A stretch of 64,000 nt of DNA from Leptofilum sp041748655 (GCA_041748655.1 JBGTCV010000057.1:62001-126000); one strand, 5' to 3'; shown: positions 33,737 to 41,855, numbered from the stretch's first letter. The notes: generated from the sequence alone by a model not told the origin. Numbers and translations: made by a program.

Positions 33737-33824
33737 ATAAGGTGTCGAGGCAAGGCTTACTAGAGTAGCGCGGCATAATACAAAGTTAGGCTGCTGGAAA
33801 AATCCTCTAAAGGAGATGATCGGT

Positions 33825-34757
33825 ATGAAATCACAGGACCAATGGCCGGCGCTGCCGCTTGACGCTTGGGCGGACACCTATGCCACGCTCCACCGCTGGA
33901 CCCAAATCGTGGGAAAGATTCGTCTGTCACAGACCCCATGGATTAATCACTCTTGGCACGTCACGCTGTACATCACGTCACGGGGCCTCACAACCTCGCC
34001 CATCCCCTACGGACCTCGGACATTCGAGATTTCATTCGACTTTCTCGAACACAAGCTCCTCATACAGCCAAGTGATGGAGACGTGGAAATCCTTGCTCTT
34101 CGCCCGCAGACCGTGGCGGAGTTCTATCATGAGCTGCTCAGCAAGCTGGACCAAATGGGGCTGGGCGTCTCCATCCACGGTAGTCCAAACGAACTTGAGG
34201 ACGCTACTCCCTTTGCTGAGGATATGTCGCACGGCTCCTACGACCCGGCATATGCCGCGAAGTTCTGGCGCGTGTTGGTACAGACAGAACGCGTGTTCCG
34301 GGAGTTTCGTGCACGGTTTATCGGGAAGTGCAGCCCCATCCACTTCTTTTGGGGCGCTTTTGATCTCGCAGTCACACGCTTCTCGGGAAGATCAGCGCCT
34401 CCACACCCCGGGGGCGTCCCCAACTGCCCCGACTGGGTGATGCGCGAGGCATATTCGCATGAATTGAGTAGCTGCGGATTCTGGCCGGGTGGCGGCCCAC
34501 ATCCGTTTCCCTTCTTCTACAGCTACGCCTATCCCGAACCGAACGGCTTTCCGTCTGCAACCATACAGCCGGAAGGTGCATTCTACAGCAAAGACCTCCG
34601 AGAGTGGATTCTTCCGTACGACGTGGTCCGGGAGGCGACCTCACCTGATGACGCACTGCTTGCTTTCTTGGAAACGACCTACCAAGCCACTGCTGAGTTA
34701 GGCCATTGGGACCGGTCGAGACTGGAGCGTGATAAGGATCCGCAGCCAGCAGTCTAA
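33825..34757 (+). CDS. Cargo 4: DUF5996 protein in an integron-type cassette
   Basis: 310 residues from the ATG at 33825 (AAAGGAG 9 bases upstream). Matches DUF5996: WPALPLDAWADTYATLHRWTQIVGKIRL, HVTLYITSRGLTTSPIPYG, FWRVLVQTERVFREFRARF, SPIHFFWGAFDLAVTRFSGR and the C-terminal FYSYAYPEP. Function unknown, and the family is often found on gene cassettes. The gene is framed by the core box GTTAGGC 34 bases upstream and a full attC whose R' box contains its stop codon. That is the classic compact layout of an integron cassette. Confidence 0.85.
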   Translation: MKSQDQWPALPLDAWADTYATLHRWTQIVGKIRLSQTPWINHSWHVTLYITSRGLTTSPIPYGPRTFEISFDFLEHKLLIQPSDGDVEILALRPQTVAEFYHELLSKLDQMGLGVSIHGSPNELEDATPFAEDMSHGSYDPAYAAKFWRVLVQTERVFREFRARFIGKCSPIHFFWGAFDLAVTRFSGRSAPPHPGGVPNCPDWVMREAYSHELSSCGFWPGGGPHPFPFFYSYAYPEPNGFPSATIQPEGAFYSKDLREWILPYDVVREATSPDDALLAFLETTYQATAELGHWDRSRLERDKDPQPAV

Positions 34758-34809
34758 CAGATCGCTCCAGCCGACCGCCTTCGGCGGCGGCTGAGCTCTG
34801 CCGTTAGCT
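34752..34809 (+). other. attC recombination site
   Basis: R' GTCTAAC (34752-34758) and R'' GTTAGCT (34803-34809) enclose a stem AGCCGACCGCC-TTCG-GGCGGCGGCT with one unpaired A, the extrahelical base that directs integrase. Length (58 bases), symmetry and stop-codon overlap all match known attC sites. R'' departs from GTTRRRY at one position. Confidence 0.82.
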
Positions 34810-34950
34810 GTTCGAAAAACTCTGATGACAATTACGATATATTCTCTCAAGTTAGAAACTTATGGCTAAGACAATGACGCCGACTGAGTTTGTAACCAAG
34901 TGGTCGCGGATTCAGCAGAAGGAAACGGCCGTTCCCCCACAACTCTGCAC

Positions 34951-34979
34951 AGCCGCTTGAGAAATCAGGCGGCTTTTTT
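34951..34979 (+). terminator. Array terminator in R4
   Basis: GCCGCTTGA-GAAA-TCAGGCGGC then six T residues; same stem as R2 and R3. Confidence 0.88.
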
Positions 34980-35016
34980 GTTTTCGTGACGAACGGCCGT
35001 ACCCATTGCAAACCGC

Positions 35017-35045
35017 TTGTCACGAAATTTTTAATTTGTTATTAT
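35017..35045 (+). promoter_or_regulatory. Array promoter in R4
   Basis: TTGTCA (35017-35022), 17 bases, TATTAT (35040-35045). Faces the DUF4386-like gene. Confidence 0.75.
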
Positions 35046-35051
35046 GTTGAG

Positions 35052-35183
35052 GCGAGTTCGGGGGCAGGCGGCCAAATTGCCAGTCCACCAGTGACTTGAG
35101 TCAAAATCTAAGCTATTATTCAAAAATTAGGTCATCCGTGGCCGCCACTGAACTCGCACTTCTTGGCAAGCGGATGGCCTTTT
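35052..35183 (+). ncRNA. Candidate structured leader/attenuator RNA in R4
   Basis: Arms 35052-35073 and 35139-35157 form the long hairpin; GGCCAAATTGCC (35070-35081) and GGCAAGCGGATGGCC (35165-35179) plus TTTT form the alternative terminator-like hairpin. Arm differences from R3 are few: the second arm has GCCGCCACTG where R3 has GCCGCCCCTG. Confidence 0.55.
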
Positions 35184-35265
35184 CTGTTGAGTATCGAGTC
35201 AAGGTTGATGGGATTGACCATAAAATTAGTAGAAGCCATACTCTTTTTGTTGAAGAGAAGTACAT

Positions 35266-36003
35266 ATGAAATTGCAAACTGAAAAAGTATCAATAGAAAG
35301 TAATTACTTTGCGGCTTTATTAGGATCTGTAGCAGCTATCCTAACTGTTGTAACTGTTCTAGCTGAAATTGTAATCACCTTTTTTCCCGGAGGAAATGTT
35401 CAACCAGATTCTGTTAAGGATTGGTTTGTTTTACTCCAGAAAAGTCCATTTCTAGGACTGAGAAATTTGGGCTTACTTAATATTATTATTTTCTCCTTAG
35501 GGATCCCACTCTACTATTCTCTACATCTGATCCATCAGAAAAAAGGGAAAGCCCTAGCCGCACTTGCGATGATTCTAAGCTTCATAGCAACAGCGGTGTT
35601 CTTTGCCACAAACAGAGCCTTCTCTATGCTTGATCTAAGCAGACAATATTTTCTTGCTTCAACTGAAACTCAAAAGCTCACCATTGAGTCGGCGGGTACC
35701 GCTCTTCTTGCAGTAGGTAGAAGCCATTCCCCTGGTACTTTCATTGCATTTTTCTTTGGAAATTTAGCTGGAATCCTTATTTCGGTTGTACTGTTACAAG
35801 GGAATATCTTTGGAAAGAAAACAGCTATTATGGGGCTAATTGGATTTTCAACACTACTGATTTTTGAACTTTATGTATTCTTCACTTCAAGTATAGTTGG
35901 AATAGCGATACCTCTTGCGTTAATCGGAGGCATACTGAATCTACTGTGGTTAATGAATATCGGAATACGATTTCATAAATTACAAAGTATCGAGTCCTAT
36001 TGA
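35266..36003 (+). CDS. Cargo 5: DUF4386-like integral membrane protein
   Basis: 245 residues with six predicted membrane helices (first VAAILTVVTVLAEIVITFF, last IVGIAIPLALIGGILNLLW), a good match in size and layout to DUF4386. Role unknown. GAAGAGAAG precedes the ATG by 7 bases. Base composition is clearly more AT-rich than the flanking genes, a sign of recent transfer. The stop is 17 bases before an attC-like site. Confidence 0.75.
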   Translation: MKLQTEKVSIESNYFAALLGSVAAILTVVTVLAEIVITFFPGGNVQPDSVKDWFVLLQKSPFLGLRNLGLLNIIIFSLGIPLYYSLHLIHQKKGKALAALAMILSFIATAVFFATNRAFSMLDLSRQYFLASTETQKLTIESAGTALLAVGRSHSPGTFIAFFFGNLAGILISVVLLQGNIFGKKTAIMGLIGFSTLLIFELYVFFTSSIVGIAIPLALIGGILNLLWLMNIGIRFHKLQSIESY

Positions 36004-36019
36004 TAAAAGATGTCGTGTC

Positions 36020-36088
36020 ACCTAACTACTGCTTCAAGCTGATTCGCGGGACAAGCCCGCTCACAGCTTAAGCAAATATTGCAGGTTC
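36020..36088 (+). other. attC-like recombination site
   Basis: R' ACCTAAC fits RYYYAAC exactly. The L arms TGCTTCAAGCTG (36030-36041) and CAGCTTAAGCA (36064-36074) pair perfectly except for one unpaired C, again the extrahelical-base feature. An inner GCGGG/CCCGC stem follows. The R'' box is not recognisable, so the site may be inactive or rearranged. Immediately after it begins the restriction-gene leader. Confidence 0.65.
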
Positions 36089-36135
36089 AAAAGCCCTGAT
36101 GGCAATTATGATATTTTCTTCCAGGTTAGAAACGT

Positions 36136-39048
36136 ATGGCTAAAGCAATGACGCCCGCTGAGTTTGTGGCGAAGTGGGCGCAAATTCAGCAGAAGGAAAC
36201 GGCCGTTTCCCATTCCCACTTCATCGATATTTGCCACCTTGTTGGCCACCAGCCCCCGCTGGCTTATGACCCCACCGGCGAGACGTTTTCGTTTGAGACA
36301 ACCACAGCCAAGCCGGACGGCAGCAAAGGGTTTGCCGACGTCTTCTACCGCGAAAAATTCATCTGGGAATACAAAGGGCCGCACAAAGACCTGGACAAAG
36401 CGTACCAGCAGCTCCAGCTCTACCGTGAGGCGCTGGAAAACCCGCCGCTGCTCATCACCAGCGACATCCACACCATCGTCATCCACACCAACTTCAACAA
36501 CTACCCCATCCAGCAGCACGAAATTACCCTGGACACCATCCTCAAGGGAGATGGCGTCCAGCTGCTTTCATGGGCCTTCTTCGAGCCGGAGCGGTTTAAG
36601 CCAGAGAAGACCCGGCAGAACATCACCAAAGCCACGGCCGATTCCCTGCTGCGCGTTGCAGACGAAATGAAAAGGCACCGGGACCTGCTGGATGAAGGCA
36701 GCTTTAGCAACGAGCAGCTGGCCCACTTTTTGGTACGGCTGCTCTTTGCCCTCTTTGCCGAGGATATGGGGCTGCTGCCCGACAACCTGTTTACCCAGGT
36801 AGTCAAAGCGCGGGGCGGCAGCTACGGCGAGCTGCGGCCGATTTTGCAGGAGCTGTTTGACAAGATGCGCAGCGGCGGCACCTTTGGCCTCTGGCGCATC
36901 CGCCACTTCAACGGCACCCTGTTCGACGACAACTTTGTGCCCGACATCCCCCACGACCTGGGCCGGCTGCTGCTGCAAGCCGCCGAGCAGGATTGGTCGC
37001 AGGTAGACCCGTCCATTTTTGGCACCCTGTTTGAGCGGGTCATCGACGAAGACAAGCGGGCCCAGCTGGGCGCCCACTACACCAGCGAAGCTGACATCAT
37101 GCTCATCGTCGAACCGGTGCTGATGGAGCCGCTCAAGCGCAAGTGGAACGAGGTGCGCCAGCGAGCCAGCAATATGCTGACCCTGGGGCTTAACGACCAG
37201 GCAATGCGGCAAAAGGCGCACGGGCTGCTGGTAGCCTTTGCCGCCGAGATTGCTGCCCTCCGCCTGCTGGACCCTGGCTGTGGTTCCGGCAACTTTTTGT
37301 ACGTGGGGCTGCGCGAGCTGCTGAACCTGCAAAAAGAGGTGATCGCCTTTGCCGCCCGCTGGGCGCTGCCCCCCATCGAGCTGACGGTTGGCCCGGAGCA
37401 GCTGTACGGCATCGAGATCAACCCGTACGCCCACGAGCTGGCCCAGATTACCGTCTGGATTGGCTACCTGCAATGGCGGGCTGAAAATGGCTTTGGCGAG
37501 ATACAAGACCCGATTTTACGGCCGTTGCGCAACATCAAGCGCATGGATGCGATTCTGGCCTATGATGAAAACGGCCGTCCTGTAGAGCCTGAGTGGCCTG
37601 CCGCTGATGTGATTATTGGCAATCCCCCGTTTCTGGGTGGCAACAAAATTCGGCAAGAGCTAGGCGATAAAACTGTAGACAGCCTTTTCAAATTGTACGC
37701 TGAACGCGTACCTGCCTTTGCTGATCTGGTCTGTTACTGGTTTGAAAAAGCACGTGCCCAAATTGAGAAGGGCGAGGGGAAACGCACCGGACTCATTGCC
37801 ACCAACTCAATTCGTGGTGGCGCAAATCGAGAAGTACTGAAGCGAATCAAAGAAAGCGGCGACATTTTTATGGCTTGGAGTGACAACCCCTGGATTTTGG
37901 ATGGGGCAGCCGTTCGTGTTTCGATTGTTGGTTTTGATGACGCCTCGCAAACTAACAAAATACTCAATGGTCTACTCGTTCCACAAATCAATTCGGATTT
38001 GTCATCAGTAGTTGACCTCTCTATGGCATCCCCGCTGAACGAAAACGAAAATATCAGCTTTATGGGACCATCAGCAAAAGGACCATTTGACATTGAGCCA
38101 GAAATCGCCAAACCAATGATTGAAAGCCCTATAAATCCAAGCGGTGTTTCAAATATTGATACGGTCAGACCTGTTGCCAGCGCCATTGACCTCGTGCAAC
38201 GTCCCCGTGGAAAATTTACGATTGATTTTGCTTCAATGAGCCTACAAGAAGCTCAACAATATCTGGCACCCTTTGAATACGTGGAGAAAGTGGTTTTCCC
38301 TGCTCGAAGCAAAAAGAGTGGAGCGTTAAAAGAACGCTGGTGGCAATACGGCCGTCCTCGGGTAGAAATGCGTTTGGCAATGGAAGTCTTAGACAGGTAT
38401 ATTGCCACGCCCGGCGTTTCAAAGTTTAGAATATTCGTTTGGCAGCAAAAGCAAGTGCTATCAAATCAAGGAACAATAGTTTTTGCGAGAGAAGATGATT
38501 ATTTCTTTGGCGTTTTGCATTCGCAGTTGCACGAAATTTGGGCTCTTAAAATGGGAACATGGCTAGGTAAAGGCAACGATCCTCGCTACACATCCACAAC
38601 TACTTTTGAAACCTTCCCCTTCCCTTGGCCGCCTGGCCAGGAACCTGCCGAAGCCAAAGACCCCCGCGTCGCCGCCATTGCCCAGTGGGCGCGGGCGCTG
38701 GTCACCTGGCGCGACGCCTGGCAAAATCCCCCGCGTGAAGGCCTATACGCCGGGCTGGGCGCAGCCTACGACAAGCTGGTCCAAAACCGCACCCTTACCA
38801 ACCTGTACAACGGCCTCGTTTACTACCGCGAAACCGTCAAAGCGGGCCAGCTCTTCGACCGCGCCGAATTCGACAAAGTCACCCGCAAATCCGTCACCCG
38901 CGCCGACATCCAGGAGCTGGACGATATTCACACGGCATTGGATACGGCCGTTCTGGATGCCTACGGCTGGCCCCACGATTTGACGGATGAACAAATTCTA
39001 GAGCGCCTGCTGGCCCTAAATCTGGAACGCGCAGGCAAGGGTAATTAG
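36136..39048 (+). CDS. MmeI-like (type IIL/IIG) restriction-modification enzyme
   Basis: 970 residues, one polypeptide with nuclease, methyltransferase and specificity functions. The N-terminal PD-(D/E)xK nuclease shows D68 and E78-Y-K80, the same D-x9-E-x-K spacing as MmeI. A helical linker leads to an N6-adenine methyltransferase: motif I LDPGCGSGNFLY (~378), motif IV IIGNPPF (~496), with MmeI-like ELLNLQKEV after motif I. The target recognition part and a C-terminal helical domain follow. MmeI-type enzymes methylate one strand and cut about 20 bases away. Nothing is visibly broken. Its first 24 codons and leader are copied in repeats R2-R4, and the homology ends at a copy of AACGGCCGTT. 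Confidence 0.92.
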   Translation: MAKAMTPAEFVAKWAQIQQKETAVSHSHFIDICHLVGHQPPLAYDPTGETFSFETTTAKPDGSKGFADVFYREKFIWEYKGPHKDLDKAYQQLQLYREALENPPLLITSDIHTIVIHTNFNNYPIQQHEITLDTILKGDGVQLLSWAFFEPERFKPEKTRQNITKATADSLLRVADEMKRHRDLLDEGSFSNEQLAHFLVRLLFALFAEDMGLLPDNLFTQVVKARGGSYGELRPILQELFDKMRSGGTFGLWRIRHFNGTLFDDNFVPDIPHDLGRLLLQAAEQDWSQVDPSIFGTLFERVIDEDKRAQLGAHYTSEADIMLIVEPVLMEPLKRKWNEVRQRASNMLTLGLNDQAMRQKAHGLLVAFAAEIAALRLLDPGCGSGNFLYVGLRELLNLQKEVIAFAARWALPPIELTVGPEQLYGIEINPYAHELAQITVWIGYLQWRAENGFGEIQDPILRPLRNIKRMDAILAYDENGRPVEPEWPAADVIIGNPPFLGGNKIRQELGDKTVDSLFKLYAERVPAFADLVCYWFEKARAQIEKGEGKRTGLIATNSIRGGANREVLKRIKESGDIFMAWSDNPWILDGAAVRVSIVGFDDASQTNKILNGLLVPQINSDLSSVVDLSMASPLNENENISFMGPSAKGPFDIEPEIAKPMIESPINPSGVSNIDTVRPVASAIDLVQRPRGKFTIDFASMSLQEAQQYLAPFEYVEKVVFPARSKKSGALKERWWQYGRPRVEMRLAMEVLDRYIATPGVSKFRIFVWQQKQVLSNQGTIVFAREDDYFFGVLHSQLHEIWALKMGTWLGKGNDPRYTSTTTFETFPFPWPPGQEPAEAKDPRVAAIAQWARALVTWRDAWQNPPREGLYAGLGAAYDKLVQNRTLTNLYNGLVYYRETVKAGQLFDRAEFDKVTRKSVTRADIQELDDIHTALDTAVLDAYGWPHDLTDEQILERLLALNLERAGKGN

Positions 39049-39058
39049 TGAATACAGG

Positions 39059-39179
39059 CTCTTTGGGAATTCGCGGGGTATCTGTAAATGTAGGGGCGGG
39101 TCTTGTGCCCGCCCAGTCGAGGGCGACCACAAGGGTCGCCCCTACAAATGGCGTCAACCCCCAGAATTCCTAAAGAACC
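39059..39179. mobile_element. MITE-like repeat, family G, right copy (inverted)
   Basis: Begins CTCTTTGGGAATTCGCGGGG 11 bases after the restriction-gene stop and ends GAATTCCTAAAGAACC. It is the reverse complement of the element at 31141-31272. It closes the right edge of the cassette island. 39197-39237 then holds a family F fragment. Confidence 0.72.
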
Positions 39180-39254
39180 AAATTTGTTTTGAACTTGTCA
39201 TTCCGAGGAGTCTTCGACGAGGAATCTTTCTCCTGGTCAAGTCGCCCGATTCAT

Positions 39255-40517
39255 TCAGGCCGCTTCTCTCAACCGGTACAACATTTCCCCGGCTTTAGGC
39301 ACATACAAAATATCTTCGTCCTCCCGATTTTGCCAATCGGCCACATCAATCTCGGCCGGATTTTGGTAGCCCAGCGCCAACTGGCGGCAGTCGGCGGGGG
39401 AAAGCTGCGTGGCCAGCGTGACGCTGGCCCGGGGATATTCAATGCCGTTGGCAAAACGGCCGTCTCCCCGCACATGGGTACTGTGGGCCAATACCCCCAG
39501 CGGAACATGCTTAAACCGCTCCCACTGCTGCAAAAAATAGGGCAGCACATGGTAGCCAATCTCGTAAATGTAGCTGCCATGTACATGGCTGACCACATCC
39601 AGGTGCGGCGCGTAAATGATCAGTTCGCCACCTTCGGCCAGGGCCGGTTCCAGCTTGTACATCGCCTTGCCCGCCGTCCACAGCTCATCATACATCGGCG
39701 GAGCACAGGACAAGACGCGGCGATACGGCCGTTCCACCCACACAATATGCCGCTCCGATGACAAATCAGCCGCCGCACCCCACGCCGAAAGGTGATCGCC
39801 GATGAACATCCCCGCCAGCCCCTTACCCACCACAACCAGGGCAATGAGCGTCGTTGGCGTGGCTACAAATTCAGCCGCCGCGTGAATCATGGCCCGCACC
39901 GGCGTCTCCTTGATGCCGATAGTACCGCGCACTCCGGCCAGCGCCCCCAGCCAATGTGTCACGTTGATCATGTCTGCCCCGGAAATGCCGGGGAAAAAAT
40001 ATTTGGCTCCACCAGAAAACCCAACCACCTCATGCGGAAAAGTCGGCCCCAGAATGAGGATATGGTCATAGGCGAGCACGGCGCGGTTGATGTTCACCGC
40101 CACGTCGCCGCCCAACGTGGGGTGCCAGCGCTCCCCGGCAATTTGCTGGATTTGCGCCTGCGGCAGCGTACCAATCTGCACCAAAGCATCCGGCGAATCC
40201 CAGGCGTGGTTCAAGATGCCCACCCGCCGGTAAACGGTGCGCCGCTCTTCAGGCGTAATGCCCACCAGCTGGCACAGCTGCGCCTCGCTCAGCGGCGGAT
40301 GCGTGCCCAACGCCACCATAAAATCCAGCTGCTGGCAGTCGTGCAAAATCTCCACCAAATAACGAAACAGCTGCGGTAGAGGAATGGTGCGCGTGTGATC
40401 GGGAATAAGCACCAGCACTTTTTGCCCGGTGTGTTGTCCTTCCAAAACGGCCGTTAACGTTTGCTGAATCAGATCATCATCAAGAAGCGCCCCAGGAGAA
40501 GCCGTCAATTCAATCAT
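39255..40517 (-). CDS. LarA-like (DUF2088) nickel-pincer-type racemase/epimerase
   Basis: 420 residues. LarA-type landmarks: the N-terminal IPDHTRTIPLPQLFRYLVEIL, VALGTHPPLSEAQL, PHEVVGFSGGAKYFFPGISG with the lysine position that holds the nickel-pincer cofactor in lactate racemase (~171), and HWLGALAG. LarA homologues isomerise 2-hydroxyacids. The cofactor genes larB/C/E are not in the window. The gene precedes the hexuronate genes across a repeat-filled gap, so a sugar-acid substrate is plausible but unproven. Confidence 0.82.
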   Translation of the reverse strand: MIELTASPGALLDDDLIQQTLTAVLEGQHTGQKVLVLIPDHTRTIPLPQLFRYLVEILHDCQQLDFMVALGTHPPLSEAQLCQLVGITPEERRTVYRRVGILNHAWDSPDALVQIGTLPQAQIQQIAGERWHPTLGGDVAVNINRAVLAYDHILILGPTFPHEVVGFSGGAKYFFPGISGADMINVTHWLGALAGVRGTIGIKETPVRAMIHAAAEFVATPTTLIALVVVGKGLAGMFIGDHLSAWGAAADLSSERHIVWVERPYRRVLSCAPPMYDELWTAGKAMYKLEPALAEGGELIIYAPHLDVVSHVHGSYIYEIGYHVLPYFLQQWERFKHVPLGVLAHSTHVRGDGRFANGIEYPRASVTLATQLSPADCRQLALGYQNPAEIDVADWQNREDEDILYVPKAGEMLYRLREAA

Positions 40518-40529
40518 CTTTCACCTTCA

Positions 40530-40950
40530 AAAAATTTATCCGCAGATTAACACAGATTTTCGCAGATTAGTGTACTGGTCAAGAGTTAGTCAAAAAGATG
40601 GAACGCAGACAAGCACGGAAAAACGCGGATTAAATCAGGTTCAAATCCGCGTTCATCGGCGTTCATCCGCGTCCTATAAAATTCCAACCAACGTTTGACC
40701 ATACAGATTTTGGCATGGTTCAAAAAGTAAAAGTTGTCCTTTACAAATTAGTTCGAAAATTGTCATGCTGAGCGGAGTCTTCGGAGCGAAGCATCCCGCT
40801 TACACAGAGGAACGGGATGCTTCGGAGGACCTCAGCATGACAAGTTTATTACCCGAATTAATTTTTAATCCACAAAAGGGGGAGGGGACAAGAGTCCCCC
40901 CTCCTTTTGGGAGGGGGTTAGGGGGAGGGTAAAGGCGCATGTTATTTAAG
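40530..40950. repeat. Repeat-filled gap (families E, F and I)
   Basis: 40535-40675 has repeated phrases CGCAGATTAACACAGATTTTCGCAGATTA and CGCGGATT..AATCCGCG. 40761-40842 is a perfect-ended family F hairpin, TGTCATGCTGAG..CTCAGCATGACA. 40873-40935 is a C-rich/G-rich inverted pair (CCCCCTCC..GGAGGGGG). No gene is supported. Confidence 0.8.
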
Positions 40951-40958
40951 CCTCATTC

Positions 40959-41792
40959 CTAAACTCCGCTAAAGGCATGAAACCCGCCATCTATAGGCAC
41001 GATGGTGCCGGTGACAAAAACGGCCGCAGGCGAAAGCAGCCACAAAACAGCGCCCAGTAAATCTTCTGGATTGCCAAAACGGCCCATCGGCGTGTGGCTG
41101 ATGATTTGCTGGCCGCGCGGCGTCAGTTCGCCCGTTTGCTCGTCGGTCAGGAGGAAGCGGTTTTGCCTGGTCAGGAAAAAGCCGGGGGCGATGGCATTGA
41201 CGCGGATGTGTGGCGAATATTCCTGGGCCATGTGTACCGCCAGCCATTGGGTAAAGTTGCTCACCCCAGCCTTGGCCGCCGAGTAAGCGGGAATGCGCGT
41301 CAGCGGGGTGAAAGCGTTCATCGAAGAAACGTTCAGAATGACCCCCTGGCCCTGCTCGGCCATGAGGCGGCCAAACACCTGGCTGGGCAGCACAGTGCCC
41401 ATGATGTTGAGGTCAAACACAAAACCGAGCACCTCGGCGGGCAGGTCAAAAAAAGAGTGGTCGGGTCGGGTGGTGGCCTGGGAATGGTTGCCGCCCGCCG
41501 CATTGATCAGGATGTCGATGCGGCCAAATGCTTGCTGGATGGTCTGAGCCGCTTCGGCCAGTAAGTCACGATTCAACACATCGGCATAGGCCAGCATGTA
41601 TTGGCCGGGACCAGCATCCATGGGCGTTTTCAGCTCGTCGGGCAGGTTGGGGTTGCGGTCCAGGACGGCCACGTTGGCCCCACAGCCGACCAGGGCGCAG
41701 GCAATTTCCCCGCCCAACACGCCCGTGCCGCCGGTGATAACGGCCGTTTTCCCCGTAAAATCATACCACTGCGTCACGTCTTGTAAGTTCAT
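40959..41792 (-). CDS. SDR oxidoreductase, D-mannonate oxidoreductase-like
   Basis: 277 residues. NAD motif TGGTGVLGGEIA, NAG-type ILINAAGGNHSQATT and the catalytic Ser..YSAAK (Tyr-x3-Lys). The AAGGNHS block and LTRIPAYSAAKAGVSNFTQWLAVHMA are characteristic of SDR-type fructuronate/mannonate oxidoreductases. It would reduce fructuronate to D-mannonate, or act on a neighbouring sugar acid, in the same strand order as uxaE, kdgK, eda and uxaC. No mannonate dehydratase is in the window. Confidence 0.82.
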   Translation of the reverse strand: MNLQDVTQWYDFTGKTAVITGGTGVLGGEIACALVGCGANVAVLDRNPNLPDELKTPMDAGPGQYMLAYADVLNRDLLAEAAQTIQQAFGRIDILINAAGGNHSQATTRPDHSFFDLPAEVLGFVFDLNIMGTVLPSQVFGRLMAEQGQGVILNVSSMNAFTPLTRIPAYSAAKAGVSNFTQWLAVHMAQEYSPHIRVNAIAPGFFLTRQNRFLLTDEQTGELTPRGQQIISHTPMGRFGNPEDLLGAVLWLLSPAAVFVTGTIVPIDGGFHAFSGV

Positions 41793-41855
41793 TTATTCCT
41801 TTTGTACTAGAGGTGCGACGCACTTAAGAAAGTGCGTCGCACCTTAAGAGTCGAT

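Larger units (their letters stand above)
33403..33757 (+). repeat. Cassette-array repeat R3
   Basis: It carries all modules: start fragment of the restriction gene (ATG at 33414, open for 32 codons to the TGA inside the terminator), terminator, promoter, structured leader, second T-tailed hairpin and a terminal GTGTCGAGGCAAG direct repeat. The leader before the ATG is only about ten bases, cut by the DinB-like gene. It is followed by the core box GTTAGGC (33785-33791). Confidence 0.88.
34810..35200 (+). repeat. Cassette-array repeat R4
   Basis: It starts immediately after the attC with the restriction-gene leader (TGATGACAATTACGATATAT). Then the start fragment (ATG at 34862, 32 codons to the TGA in the terminator), terminator, promoter, structured leader, second hairpin (four T residues) and a degenerate terminal direct repeat (GTATCGAGTCAAGG). 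R3 and R4 are nearly identical across about 320 bases. Confidence 0.88.

Noticed and set aside
30609..36135. Integron integrase gene
   Set aside because: Looked for a tyrosine recombinase on both strands around the array; no frame shows the R..HxxR..Y pattern or sufficient length.
36568..37506. Antisense open frame opposite the MmeI-like gene
   Set aside because: The sense frame contains the methyltransferase motifs; the antisense frame has no domain.
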